Source of the DNA: Avimicrobium caecorum | GTDB taxonomy: Bacteria > Bacillota > Clostridia > Oscillospirales > Ruminococcaceae | Length of the DNA: 44,838 nt | Assembly: GCA_904394705.1 (NCBI GenBank) | Contig: CAJFNJ010000010.1 | Span: 1-44,838 of the forward strand | Reading direction: 5' to 3' | Shown: positions 21,602 through 29,544 of the stretch, one piece after another | Position numbering within the stretch: position 1 is the stretch's first letter | How the letters are laid out: each line of letters starts with the position of its first letter | Notes under the pieces: generated by a model | What the model saw: only the letters and a program-made list of their open reading frames with translations | What the model was told of the DNA's origin: nothing | The model's database searches: none | Program-made: the position numbers and the translations under genes

Positions 21602-23155
21602 TCAGTTGCAGGTGAATTCGTTCAGGTAGAAGATGCCCTGGCTGTTCAGAGTTACATTGCCATAGGCGCTGTTGTAGGCATAGCGCTGTTCGGCGTTCAT
21701 GATCGGCACAGCATAGGCCTTTTCCATGAGCAGCTTGTTGGCAGCTTCCAGGGCCGCGATACGCTCTTCCTCATCCACAGTGGTCTTGCTCTTCAGTACC
21801 AGCGCGTCAAATTCGGCATCGTTGATCCTGGCACGGGAGGAAGCGGTGCTCTCCCAGTTGGGCTCCAGCAGCTCGGTGCCGTCCCGGGTCACATTGCTCC
21901 AGGCCGCCAGGGTGATGTCAAAGCGGTTATCAGCCTTGCTCTCGGTGAGCCAGGCAGCCCAGTCCATGGTCTCCAGCTTTACATTGTTGAAGCCGGCAGC
22001 CCTGAGGTTGGACTCGAAGTATTCGCCCATGGGGGTATAGGTGGGATTGCTGGGGATCAGGAAGGTGATGGGTTCATCTGCCCAGCCGTTTTCCTCGATC
22101 AGCTTCTTGGCGCCTTCCAGGTCATAGCCGATGTAGGAGCTCTCAGCTTCCTTGGTGTAGCCGAAGATCTTGGGGCCGATGATGCTCTTGGCATGCTCAG
22201 CATGGCCTTCCATGATGTAGTTTACATAGCCTTCGGTATCCAGAGCCTTGGCAATGGCAGTACGGAAGTCCTGGTTTGCCATCAGGGGGTTCACATAGGA
22301 GTTGGGACGAAGCACCATGTAATAGATCTGGGCGGTGTCAGCGGTTGCCAGGGTCACATTGGGCATTGCCTCCACACGGGACAGGTTTTCCACAGTGATG
22401 GAGGGCATCAGGTCAGCCTCGCCGGTCTCCAGACGGGAGAGGGCAGTGGATTCCTCGGTGATGACGGTGTAGGTTACGTCCTTGATCTGAGCCTTCTGGC
22501 CCCAGTACTCATCGTTGCGGGTGAGCACCACATTGGAGCCGGATACAGCGCTTACAAACTTGTAGGGGCCGGTGCCGCAGGGCTGTACCATCAGATCCTG
22601 GTTCTGCTGGGCAGTGGGGGAAACGATAGCCGAGTTCACATGGGAGAGCTTTGCCAGGAATACGCCGTCGGGATAGCTCAGGTGGAATACAACGGTGTTC
22701 TCATCGGGAGCTTCCATGCTCTCGATGGAGCTTGCCAGAGAGGCACGGGTGGAGCCGAAATCGGGGTCCTTGATGCAGTTGAAGGTGTTGATGACAGCAT
22801 CCGCATTGAAGGGAGTGCCATCGTGGAAGGTAACACCGGAACGCAGCTTGACCGTTACAGTCTTGCCGTCCTCGGAATACTCAGGCAGGCTCTCTGCCAG
22901 CAGGGGAGTGAAGCTGCCATCGTCCTCCAGGCGGTAAAGGGTCTCATAGAGCTGGTTGTTGACGCTGGAGGAAACGCTATCGTTGGTGCGCAGCGGGTCA
23001 AAACCGGAGTAGTTGGAGGTCATGACAACATTGAACATCTTGTCCCCGGAAGCACTGGCAGTGGAGGAGTTGTCACCTCCGGAGCAGGCGGTCAGAGCCA
23101 GGGTCATCGAGGCAGCCATCAGGGCAGCCAGCCATCTTCGGAAAGGTTTTTTCAT
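21602..23155 (-). CDS. Peptide ABC transporter substrate-binding lipoprotein (family 5)
   Basis: A 517-residue extracellular solute-binding protein. Its lipoprotein signal ends in LTACSGG, followed by a Ser/Ala-rich linker. Family 5 landmarks are present: LYETLYRLEDDGSFTPLLA, VKLRSGVTFHDGTPFNADAV, CGTGPYKF and RNDEYWG. The family binds di- and oligopeptides, nickel or glutathione. The gamma-glutamyltransferase at the end of the operon makes gamma-glutamyl peptides the most likely ligand (inference). The start at 23155 has AAGGAG 9 bases upstream and begins the signal peptide; a TTG start at 23239 is not supported. Confidence 0.95.
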   Translation of the reverse strand: MKKPFRRWLAALMAASMTLALTACSGGDNSSTASASGDKMFNVVMTSNYSGFDPLRTNDSVSSSVNNQLYETLYRLEDDGSFTPLLAESLPEYSEDGKTVTVKLRSGVTFHDGTPFNADAVINTFNCIKDPDFGSTRASLASSIESMEAPDENTVVFHLSYPDGVFLAKLSHVNSAIVSPTAQQNQDLMVQPCGTGPYKFVSAVSGSNVVLTRNDEYWGQKAQIKDVTYTVITEESTALSRLETGEADLMPSITVENLSRVEAMPNVTLATADTAQIYYMVLRPNSYVNPLMANQDFRTAIAKALDTEGYVNYIMEGHAEHAKSIIGPKIFGYTKEAESSYIGYDLEGAKKLIEENGWADEPITFLIPSNPTYTPMGEYFESNLRAAGFNNVKLETMDWAAWLTESKADNRFDITLAAWSNVTRDGTELLEPNWESTASSRARINDAEFDALVLKSKTTVDEEERIAALEAANKLLMEKAYAVPIMNAEQRYAYNSAYGNVTLNSQGIFYLNEFTCN

Positions 23156-23247
23156 TGGGTATCGCTCCTTTTTTGTGGTCTTTTTATTGTGGTTGTATGT
23201 AGAGCGGTCCGTGGGGAGCGGATCGCTCAGGGAAAACAAATGATGCG

Positions 23248-24141
23248 TCAGTCACGCAGGCTGGGGTCCAGGATATCCCGGAGCTTGTCGCCCAGAATGT
23301 TGAAGCAGATGACAGTGATCATCACGGCAACGCCGGGAATGATGATGAGCTCGGGGGCTTCCCACATGAAGCCCTTGCCGGTGGCGATCATGCTGCCCCA
23401 TTCCGGCGCGGGAGCCGGAACGCCCATCCCCAGATAGCTCAGGGTGGAGATGGAGATAATGGACGAAGCCATGCGCATGGTGGCAATGACGATGATCAGC
23501 GGCAGGGCATTTTTGAGCACATGGAAGAAGATGATGCGGAAATCGGTGGCGCCCAGCGACCGGATCGCCAGGATATAGTCCTCCTGTTTAATCTGCAGCA
23601 CCTTGCCCCGGACCATACGGGCGAAGCTGGGTACTGACCAGATGCTGATTGCCAGGGTGGCATTGAAGGTGCTGGAGCCGAGCATGCCGATGATGAGCAT
23701 CGCCAGCAGGACACCCGGGAAGGTGAAGAGCAGGTCCATAAAGCGCATGATGGGGTTATCCAGTTTGGGATAGTAGCCAGCCAGCATGCCCAGGATCACG
23801 CCCAGGAACAGGCCCATAGCAGTGGACACCACGCCCACGGTGAGGGAGACGCGTCCGCCCCAGAGCAGACGGGACAGGGTATCCCGTCCCAGGTTGTCGG
23901 TGCCCAGCAGGTAGCCGGGTACATAGGAGGCCCGGACTGCCGGGTCGCTGCTGAACTTGGCCCAGAAGCCGGGGGCAAATTTGATGGCTGCGTTGGTGGC
24001 TTCGGGGTCATGGGGTGCGATCCAGGGGGTGATGAGAAGCAGCAGTACTTCCAGCACCAGCAGGACAAAGCAGAGAGCAGCCAGTTTGTTTTTCAGAAGT
24101 TTTTCGGCGGCTTTCGCCAGGAAAGAGGGTTGTTTTGTCAT
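23248..24141 (-). CDS. Peptide ABC transporter permease (OppC/DppC type)
   Basis: A 297-residue inner-membrane permease with an N-terminal helix, a periplasm-side loop (TPWIAPHDPEATN, LLGTDNLGRDTLSRLLWG) and five further helices. The EAA-type coupling loop SLGATDFRIIFFHVLKNALP contacts the ATPases. Start 24141 is preferred because AAGGAG is 6 bases upstream; the ATG at 24159 would overlap the previous gene. It begins 10 bases after the OppB-type stop. Confidence 0.95.
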   Translation of the reverse strand: MTKQPSFLAKAAEKLLKNKLAALCFVLLVLEVLLLLITPWIAPHDPEATNAAIKFAPGFWAKFSSDPAVRASYVPGYLLGTDNLGRDTLSRLLWGGRVSLTVGVVSTAMGLFLGVILGMLAGYYPKLDNPIMRFMDLLFTFPGVLLAMLIIGMLGSSTFNATLAISIWSVPSFARMVRGKVLQIKQEDYILAIRSLGATDFRIIFFHVLKNALPLIIVIATMRMASSIISISTLSYLGMGVPAPAPEWGSMIATGKGFMWEAPELIIIPGVAVMITVICFNILGDKLRDILDPSLRD

Positions 24142-24151
24142 GGCTTGCTCC

Positions 24152-25093
24152 TTATTCATACTTGACTCGGGGGTCTACCAGGCAGTAGATCAGATCCACC
24201 GCCAGATTGATGAGAACGAACATGGTGGCAATCACCAGGACGGTGCTCTGTACTACCGGGTAGTTGGCTGTGTTGATGGCGTTGATGAGGTAGGTGCCCA
24301 GGCCGTTGATGACAAATACCTGCTCGGTGATGATGGCGCCGCCCAGCAGACCGCCGAAGCTGGTGCCGAACTGGGTGAGCAGCGGGATCATGGCATTGCG
24401 CAGGGCATGGACGAATACCACCTTCTTCTGGGGAATGCCCTTGGCCTTGGCGGTGCGGATATAGTCAGACTGGAGCACGTCCAGCATGGCGGACCGCCCG
24501 ATGCGCATGAAGCTGGCAATGGTGGACGTGGATAGGGCCAGAGCCGGCAGAATGGCCTGCCGGAAGCCGGTGGGAGTCCAGAAGAAATCGGTCATGCCGC
24601 CGGTGGGCAGCCACTTGAGCTTGACGGCGAAGATAAGCATGAGCATGGTACCCAGCCAGAAGTTGGGAATGGAGATGCCAAACAGCGATGTGGTGGTGAG
24701 CAGGTTATCCAGCCAGGTATCCCGCTTGAGCGCGGTGAGGATGCCCAGCGGAATGCCCACCAGTACAGCGATGAGGATAGCGGCAGTAGCCAGGTTGATG
24801 GTAATGGGCAGGCGCACGGCGATCTCATCGATGATGGGCTGGCGGGTGGCATAGGAAGTTCCCAGATCCAGGGTGAGGAGATTTTTCAGATAGATGCCAT
24901 ACTGAACCAGGAATGGCTTATCCAGACCCAGGCTGGCCCGGACATTGGCGATTTCTGCTTCGGTGGCAGCGGCGCCGGCAACCATCTGGGCCGGGTCCCG
25001 CGGAGTGATGTACAGGCTCGCAAAGACAATAAAGCTCATACCGAACAGCAGCAGAACTACCATTGCAAGTCTTTTGGCAATATAGCGTTTCAA
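24152..25093 (-). CDS. Peptide ABC transporter permease (OppB/DppB type)
   Basis: A 313-residue permease with six helices and the EAA loop TAKAKGIPQKKVVFVHALRNAMIP. The start is TTG at 25093, because GAGGAG lies 8 bases upstream and the protein then begins LKRYIAKRLAMVVLLLFG, the standard start of this family. A frame reaching 25285 would add a non-family extension across the promoter. First gene of the operon. Confidence 0.93.
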   Translation of the reverse strand: MKRYIAKRLAMVVLLLFGMSFIVFASLYITPRDPAQMVAGAAATEAEIANVRASLGLDKPFLVQYGIYLKNLLTLDLGTSYATRQPIIDEIAVRLPITINLATAAILIAVLVGIPLGILTALKRDTWLDNLLTTTSLFGISIPNFWLGTMLMLIFAVKLKWLPTGGMTDFFWTPTGFRQAILPALALSTSTIASFMRIGRSAMLDVLQSDYIRTAKAKGIPQKKVVFVHALRNAMIPLLTQFGTSFGGLLGGAIITEQVFVINGLGTYLINAINTANYPVVQSTVLVIATMFVLINLAVDLIYCLVDPRVKYE

Positions 25094-25184
25094 ATCAAAT
25101 TCTCCTCTCGCACAAGGACTGAAAATCTGTCTTTCTGTGAAATACAGGCGGTTGTGTCTGGAAGTCAGCGAAGGCTTGAACAAA

Positions 25185-25213
25185 ATTATACTTGCATTTT
25201 TATTGAAAAGCAA
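25185..25213 (-). promoter_or_regulatory. promoter of the peptide transporter operon
   Basis: On the minus strand TTGCTT (25208-25213), a 17-base spacer and TATAAT (25185-25190), about 92 bases before the TTG start. Confidence 0.8.
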
Positions 25214-25224
25214 TAAAAATGCAA
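25192..25224. promoter_or_regulatory. perfect 14-bp palindromic operator over the promoter
   Basis: TTGCATTTTTATTG (25192-25205), spacer AAAAG, CAATAAAAATGCAA (25211-25224). The palindrome covers the -35 box and spacer of the transporter promoter, the usual place for repressor binding. It has no G/C-rich stem, so it is a DNA site rather than a terminator. The cognate regulator is not identifiable in the window. Confidence 0.7.
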
Positions 25225-25285
25225 CAAATATGTTTTTCAATCCAGGTATTTCATAGCAATTTACAAAAAAGTAAGATTTCTTCAT

Positions 25286-25856
25286 GGAAAGCTGGTGTAA
25301 ATCACAAAGAGTATGAATGAGAGCTATGAGCTTCCATGCAAAAAATATGGGGTGAATTGGGCAAATTCAGTCGTTTGTGACGGGAAAATGAATAATAACT
25401 TGCGTTTTTATGCATCCAAAGAAAAACAGAAACAATATGAAAATACAGATTTCTTTTTGTGGAGGTGTATGAAGCTGGATCTGTCCGCAGTGTGAAGACA
25501 GCGGGCAATCCCGCAGGAGCTGCTGCATTGCAAAATGGCGCATTTCCTGCAAAAATAACGCTCCCCTGACCGGCGGGAGGATCAGGGGAGCGTTCCGTGT
25601 GTGCGGATGGGCAGTTTGTCAGAGGGCAGAATCCTTCCGGAGTACATGGCGCTTCCTTATATATAAGGAGGGACGGCAGGGCTGCACAGTTCCGGAAACA
25701 GGCGGCGGATTTCCCGGGAAACAGCCGGAAACCCCGGATGTACAGCATGATTTCGCCCATGTAACCTCTTGTTGCGGAAATGTCGCAGAAAGGTGGTGGT
25801 ATTTTTCCGCTCAATCCGGTAAGATAATCTCAGCGGAGTACCAAGGAGGAATACCT
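25286..25856. other. 570-bp intergenic region with two palindromes
   Basis: No convincing gene is seen. AACGCTCCCCTGA (25557-25569) pairs with TCAGGGGAGCGTT (25582-25594); its T tract (TTATTTTTGC) lies on the minus-strand side, so it would end a minus-strand transcript, yet no minus-strand gene precedes it. CCTTATATATAAGG at 25655-25668 is a perfect 14-bp palindrome. A nine-codon frame (MKLDLSAV) with a GGAGGTG site begins near 25470 and might be a leader peptide, with low confidence. The left part is AT-rich and the right part is normal. Confidence 0.5.
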
Positions 25857-26474
25857 ATGAAACGATCTGAAAAGATCACAGCCCAGCGCAAAGCCCATGG
25901 ACTTTCCCAGGAGGAGCTGGCAGACCGGCTGGGTGTATCCCAGCAGGCGGTATCCCGGTGGGAACAGGGCAGTGCCCTGCCGGACGCCAACAATCTGGTG
26001 CAGCTCAGCCGGACCTTCGGCGTCACCACCGACTATCTGCTCCACGATGACTATGAGAACGACCAGGATCTTCCGCCGGTGCGGGAGAACCAGGAGACCC
26101 ACTTCCGGCAGCTCTTTGCCATTCTGGTGATGCTGGAGGTCATGGTGCTGATCATCCAGTTCCTGGCGGTGTTCGTACTGCAGAGCGTCTTTTTCGGCAT
26201 TCTCAGCTTCCTGCCCATGGTGGCAGTCGTCGGCGGTTTTGAATATGCCTGGCAGAAAAATCCTCGGCCCGCGCCGTCGGTACGGCGGTTCCGGCTGCGC
26301 TTTTATCAGGTTACAGCCTGGCTGGGATTCTATTTCCCGGTGCGGCTGTTCATGGAGAAACTGGCTGTCTGCTATCCCCGGCCCTATCTCTCCATTGTGT
26401 TTGAGGCAATCACGCTGGCTGTCTACCTGACAGCTGCCTTCTGTGTGACGCTGGAACTGGAAAAGCGCCTGTGA
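25857..26474 (+). CDS. XRE-family regulator with C-terminal membrane domain
   Basis: A 205-residue protein. Residues 1-60 are a Cro/C1-type helix-turn-helix (ITAQRKAHGLSQEELADRLG, then VSQQAVSRWEQG). After an acidic linker come four hydrophobic helices, so the DNA-binding domain is tethered to the cytoplasmic face of the membrane. Such XRE-membrane proteins are common in Firmicutes and their signals are mostly unknown. AAGGAGG is 7 bases upstream of the ATG; the frame is open further upstream, but without a ribosome site. It leads an operon with a membrane protein and a small coiled-coil protein. Confidence 0.88.
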   Translation: MKRSEKITAQRKAHGLSQEELADRLGVSQQAVSRWEQGSALPDANNLVQLSRTFGVTTDYLLHDDYENDQDLPPVRENQETHFRQLFAILVMLEVMVLIIQFLAVFVLQSVFFGILSFLPMVAVVGGFEYAWQKNPRPAPSVRRFRLRFYQVTAWLGFYFPVRLFMEKLAVCYPRPYLSIVFEAITLAVYLTAAFCVTLELEKRL

Positions 26475-26516
26475 TCCGGTTTTTCCGACGCCGGAAACAG
26501 ACAGCGGATCACAGGC
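26467..26516. repeat. intercistronic 12-bp inverted repeat
   Basis: GCCTGTGATCCG (26467-26478) and CGGATCACAGGC (26505-26516) with an inner TTTCCG/CGGAAA hairpin. The stop codon of the XRE gene lies in the left arm and no T tract follows, so it may stabilise or process the mRNA between the two genes rather than terminate it. Confidence 0.65.
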
Positions 26517-26535
26517 ACCGAAAGGAGAGATGAGA

Positions 26536-27315
26536 ATGGAACTCAAACAGGTCTGGATGTCCCGGGATACCCAGAAGCAGAGCCGGTACAGCCTGCGCAC
26601 CCTGGGCGGTATTCTGGGGATCGTGATGCTGGCCCTGGTGCTGACGCTGGGAGGCACCGCCCTGGGATTTATGCTGGGCTGGCCCATGCGGCTGGTTTCG
26701 GTGGGGCTCTGGCTGGGGGTCACGGTACTGATGGTGCTGTTGGCTCTGCGGTTGGGACGAAATACTGTGCGGGATGCCACTCTCTATTTCCTGACCCGGG
26801 ACGACCGGCTTTTTGTGGCGGATGCCCGGCAGCTGGCGGGTACAGGGCATTCCATGTTTGCCTGGGCTGAGGGAACAGTCCGGGTGCAGCAGCGCCTGCG
26901 GGAGATGGCCCGTTCCCCGGTTCTGCCCGCCGCCGCTGAGGAGATCCTGCGGGTGGAGCAGATCCGGGAGAACCGCACCGGTTATGCGGTCACCTGTCAG
27001 CTGCGCCGCTTCGATCAGACGGTGACCCGCCGCACCTGCTTCGTGATCCGGGGCCTGGAGGATCAGGAAACCCTGCTCCATCTGCTGGAACTCCGGGAGG
27101 GGTGGTCGGGCTCCCCGGAACTCCGGGAGAACCATACTCTGCACGGCTTATTGCTGAGCGTTCTGGCGGCGGGTGTCGCCGGAGTGCTCTCTGTACTGAG
27201 CCATCCGGCGGTGGGACAGCTCCCGGTCGGCATCTACTACCCCTGCCTGGCAGCGGCGTTCGGGGCGGTCTGCGGCGCGGTATGGTTCGGGGTGCGGCAG
27301 CACCGGGGCGAATGA
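26536..27315 (+). CDS. Membrane protein of unknown function
   Basis: A 259-residue protein. Two helices near the N-terminus (about 22-47 and 52-74) are followed by a soluble domain of about 120 residues with mixed alpha/beta character, then two C-terminal helices. No motif is recognised. AAGGAG is 8 bases before the ATG at 26536; the ATG at 26530 is only 2 bases from it. Its place behind a membrane-bound XRE regulator suggests it is a target or a partner of that regulator. Confidence 0.75.
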   Translation: MELKQVWMSRDTQKQSRYSLRTLGGILGIVMLALVLTLGGTALGFMLGWPMRLVSVGLWLGVTVLMVLLALRLGRNTVRDATLYFLTRDDRLFVADARQLAGTGHSMFAWAEGTVRVQQRLREMARSPVLPAAAEEILRVEQIRENRTGYAVTCQLRRFDQTVTRRTCFVIRGLEDQETLLHLLELREGWSGSPELRENHTLHGLLLSVLAAGVAGVLSVLSHPAVGQLPVGIYYPCLAAAFGAVCGAVWFGVRQHRGE

Positions 27316-27335
27316 GCGGCACAAGGAGGCACAAA

Positions 27336-27539
27336 ATGACCTACATTAAGGAAGAACTCCAGGAGGCCAAACGGCAGATCGACTCCACCTTGCACAAGCT
27401 GCGGGAAACGGTCAGGACGCTGGAGGGGAAGGAGAACCCCAGCCGGTATAAATCCCAGATCACTCTGGCGAACCGTCGCATCCAGGCCTTTGGCCTTGCG
27501 GTTTCGCTGATTGAGCGGGAGCTGGAACAGCTCTCCTGA
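27336..27539 (+). CDS. Small coiled-coil protein
   Basis: A 67-residue, almost entirely helical and charged protein (EELQEAKRQIDSTLHKLRET...). AAGGAGG stands 6 bases before the ATG and a terminator follows. It has no recognised family. The short gap to the previous gene indicates co-transcription. Confidence 0.75.
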   Translation: MTYIKEELQEAKRQIDSTLHKLRETVRTLEGKENPSRYKSQITLANRRIQAFGLAVSLIERELEQLS

Positions 27540-27546
27540 ATATACG

Positions 27547-27591
27547 AAAAAAACCGGCGCTTCTGGCAGAACCAGATGCTCCGGCTTTTTT
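27547..27591. terminator. bidirectional terminator
   Basis: ACCGG...CCGG with inner TCTGG/CCAGA, flanked by AAAAAAA and TTTTTT, between convergent operons. Confidence 0.75.
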
Positions 27592-27619
27592 ATGCGGTCT
27601 GGCGGGGAAAAGGGAGAGG

Positions 27620-27934
27620 TCAGTCTGCGTCCTCGTCCAGGGCTTCCACCAGGAAGCTCACCGGGCGGAATCCATCGTTGCAGGAGAGCATGGCAGACCG
27701 GGGATTTTTCATCCAGCCGTCATAGAAGCCCTCTCCGCCGTGGCTCAGGGCCAGTACAAAGGGGGAGAGTGTATCCCAGGCGCTCTGACAGAACCCGGCA
27801 GGCTTTTCCCAGCCGTTGGCAAGGAACACCTGTCCCAGCTCCATGTCACAGGGGTGTTCCATGGGATTTTCATACTGTTTGATCAGGTCGTCATACCGGG
27901 CGATCCGCATGACGGTGATCCGGCATTTTTTCAT
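27620..27934 (-). CDS. TIGR04076 family protein
   Basis: A 104-residue cytosolic protein. The start MKKCRITVMR, the middle PAGFCQSAWDTLSPFVLALSHGG and the end CNDGFRPVSFLVEAL match the small TIGR04076 family with its conserved cysteines. No function is established to my knowledge. Its ATG overlaps the stop of the peptide deformylase-like gene (ATGA), with GAGGGG 8 bases upstream. Confidence 0.85.
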   Translation of the reverse strand: MKKCRITVMRIARYDDLIKQYENPMEHPCDMELGQVFLANGWEKPAGFCQSAWDTLSPFVLALSHGGEGFYDGWMKNPRSAMLSCNDGFRPVSFLVEALDEDAD

Positions 27935-28341
27935 ATCAGTATCCCCTCGCAGTGGTCGATCTCATGCTGGATAATCTGGGCAGTCCAGCCGGTGAAGGTC
28001 TTGATGCGGGTCTGGAACTGTTCATTCTGCCAGCGCACCTTGATGGAATTCCATCGCCGGACCGGACGGGTGCCGGACAGGGAAAGACAGCCCTCCTCGG
28101 TGTCATAGGGGGCAGAGCGCCGGAGGATTTCCGGGTTCAGCATCACCAGATAGGAGCCTTCGTTCTCCACGGCAATGATGCGCTTGTTGACGCCGATCAT
28201 GTTGGCAGCCATGCCCACACAGCCCTCCTTGTGGAAAATCAGGGTTTCCAGCAGGTCCGCTGCCACCGGAAGATCCTCCGGTGCGGCAGGTTCTGCTTTC
28301 TGTGCCAGAAAGTGTTCGTCTTTGCAGATTTCACGGATCAT
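27931..28341 (-). CDS. def: Peptide deformylase-like protein, small variant
   Basis: A 136-residue protein with the deformylase metal motifs EEGCLS and QHEIDH, shorter than canonical enzymes of about 150-170 residues. Motif I reads CVGMAANMIG, so the Gln of GxGxAAxQ, which polarises the formyl group, is replaced by Met. The GMAANMIG form is typical of a second, atypical deformylase group in Firmicutes. It may deformylate a subset of proteins or have another amidase role. The usual fmt partner gene is absent here, which supports a paralogue. AAGGAG is 9 bases before the ATG. Confidence 0.87.
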   Translation of the reverse strand: MIREICKDEHFLAQKAEPAAPEDLPVAADLLETLIFHKEGCVGMAANMIGVNKRIIAVENEGSYLVMLNPEILRRSAPYDTEEGCLSLSGTRPVRRWNSIKVRWQNEQFQTRIKTFTGWTAQIIQHEIDHCEGILI

Positions 28342-28344
28342 GGT

Positions 28345-28911
28345 TCAGTTCTCCTTGTGTTTTTGTATCACAGATGCCAGGATTTCAGCCGCGATCCGGC
28401 TTCCCAGGGCATTGGGGTGGACGCTGTCGGCAGCGTAGAGATTCTCAGTGCGGGAGCGCTCATGGAACTGCTCTCCCACCTCGGCAAGCAGGGCGTGATT
28501 TTCCCGGGCCGCCTGCCGGTAGGCCTCCGAAAGGGCCCGGGCCATTGTCTCATAGTCCCAGCCCTTGGCAGCCAGTTTGGCGCCGCCCTCCTGATAGGCC
28601 CAGGTGGCATAGAGAACCGGCACTGCTCCGGCGGCACGGATCTGGGCGCAGAGCCGCTCCACACTGGCAAAGAAGCTCCCTGGGGAGGTGCAGGGGCCGT
28701 GGCTCATCTCCTGGAGCACGACATAGTCCCAGTGTTCCCCGGCGAGGGCGGCCTGGGTGCGGGCGCCTAAGCGGGTACCGGGGTTCAGGTGTTCCGAAAG
28801 CCGTGCCCCGCCCCGGGTATGGCAGACCACCTCCGCCCCGGTGAGGGCCGCCAGCTGACCGGGCAGGTCATTGGCGGTGGTAAAACTGTTTCCCAGCATG
28901 AGGATGCGCAT
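28345..28911 (-). CDS. SGNH/GDSL-type hydrolase
   Basis: A 188-residue protein without a signal peptide. GNSFT (7-11) holds the nucleophilic serine, VVLQEMSHGP the third block, and DSVHPN the catalytic Asp/His pair. The short GNSFT form resembles SGNH hydrolases that deacetylate sugars or thioesters; the substrate is not predictable. First gene of a three-gene minus-strand operon with overlapping or near-overlapping ends; GGGAGGG is 7 bases before the ATG, and an extended -10 (TGGTACAAT) lies at 28942-28950. Confidence 0.87.
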   Translation of the reverse strand: MRILMLGNSFTTANDLPGQLAALTGAEVVCHTRGGARLSEHLNPGTRLGARTQAALAGEHWDYVVLQEMSHGPCTSPGSFFASVERLCAQIRAAGAVPVLYATWAYQEGGAKLAAKGWDYETMARALSEAYRQAARENHALLAEVGEQFHERSRTENLYAADSVHPNALGSRIAAEILASVIQKHKEN

Positions 28912-29097
28912 GATTTTTCCCTCCCATTCGGTTCTGGTTTGATTGTACCATACCAGCGCTCCGATGGATATGCGGAATTTTCAAAAAATGTTCATCGGGG
29001 GTTGAATCCTGTCTGGCAGAATGAGTACAGAAAAAGCCGCGCCCCAAAAACAGACAGGCGGCTTTGAAGCCAAACTGGAAACAGGAGGGAAAACAGT

Positions 29098-29481
29098 ATG
29101 AGACGAGGACACAAGGCAGCGCTTCTGGGCGGACTGGCAGTAGGAGCGGGGGTGACTGTCCGCCGCTGGTGGCTGATCCGGATGCCGCTTAAGGAATTTA
29201 CCCGTTATGCGCTCTATATGGCGGTGCTGGATGATGAGATCTGCCGCAATGAGCTGGAGAATTGCCGGATCGGCGATGAGGTGATCCGGTTCCCGCCAAG
29301 AGCTGAAACACTGCAGGACCGGTATCAGATGTTCCTGCGGATGAACCGGAAAAAGAGCCGCCGGCAGCTCCGGGAGGAGATTGCCGGAATGGAGGAGCGG
29401 CTCCGGGAGTCCCGGCAGTATATCGGGAAACCCGGTGAACAGCTGGAAGTGGAGATCTGCCGGAACCCCCGGAAGAAATAG
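29098..29481 (+). CDS. Small protein with N-terminal membrane helix
   Basis: A 127-residue protein. A short hydrophobic segment (about 8-20, GlyAla-rich) is followed by a basic helical protein with a charged C-terminus. GGAGGG is 8 bases before the ATG and a strong terminator follows. I do not recognise a family. Confidence 0.7.
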   Translation: MRRGHKAALLGGLAVGAGVTVRRWWLIRMPLKEFTRYALYMAVLDDEICRNELENCRIGDEVIRFPPRAETLQDRYQMFLRMNRKKSRRQLREEIAGMEERLRESRQYIGKPGEQLEVEICRNPRKK

Positions 29482-29505
29482 AAGCCGGACACCCCGGCAC
29501 AAACG

Positions 29506-29537
29506 AAAAAAGCACCCGGATACCGGGTGCTTTTTTT
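29506..29537. terminator. bidirectional terminator
   Basis: AAAAAAGCACCCGG-ATA-CCGGGTGCTTTTTTT is a perfect stem with A and T tracts on both sides, ending both the small plus-strand gene and the hydrogenase fusion gene. Confidence 0.93.
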
Positions 29538-29544
29538 GATGGGA

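Noticed and set aside
25302..25814. Minus-strand frame of 170 codons in the 570-bp gap.
   Set aside because: No ribosome site and no family; it crosses a terminator-like hairpin and the composition break.
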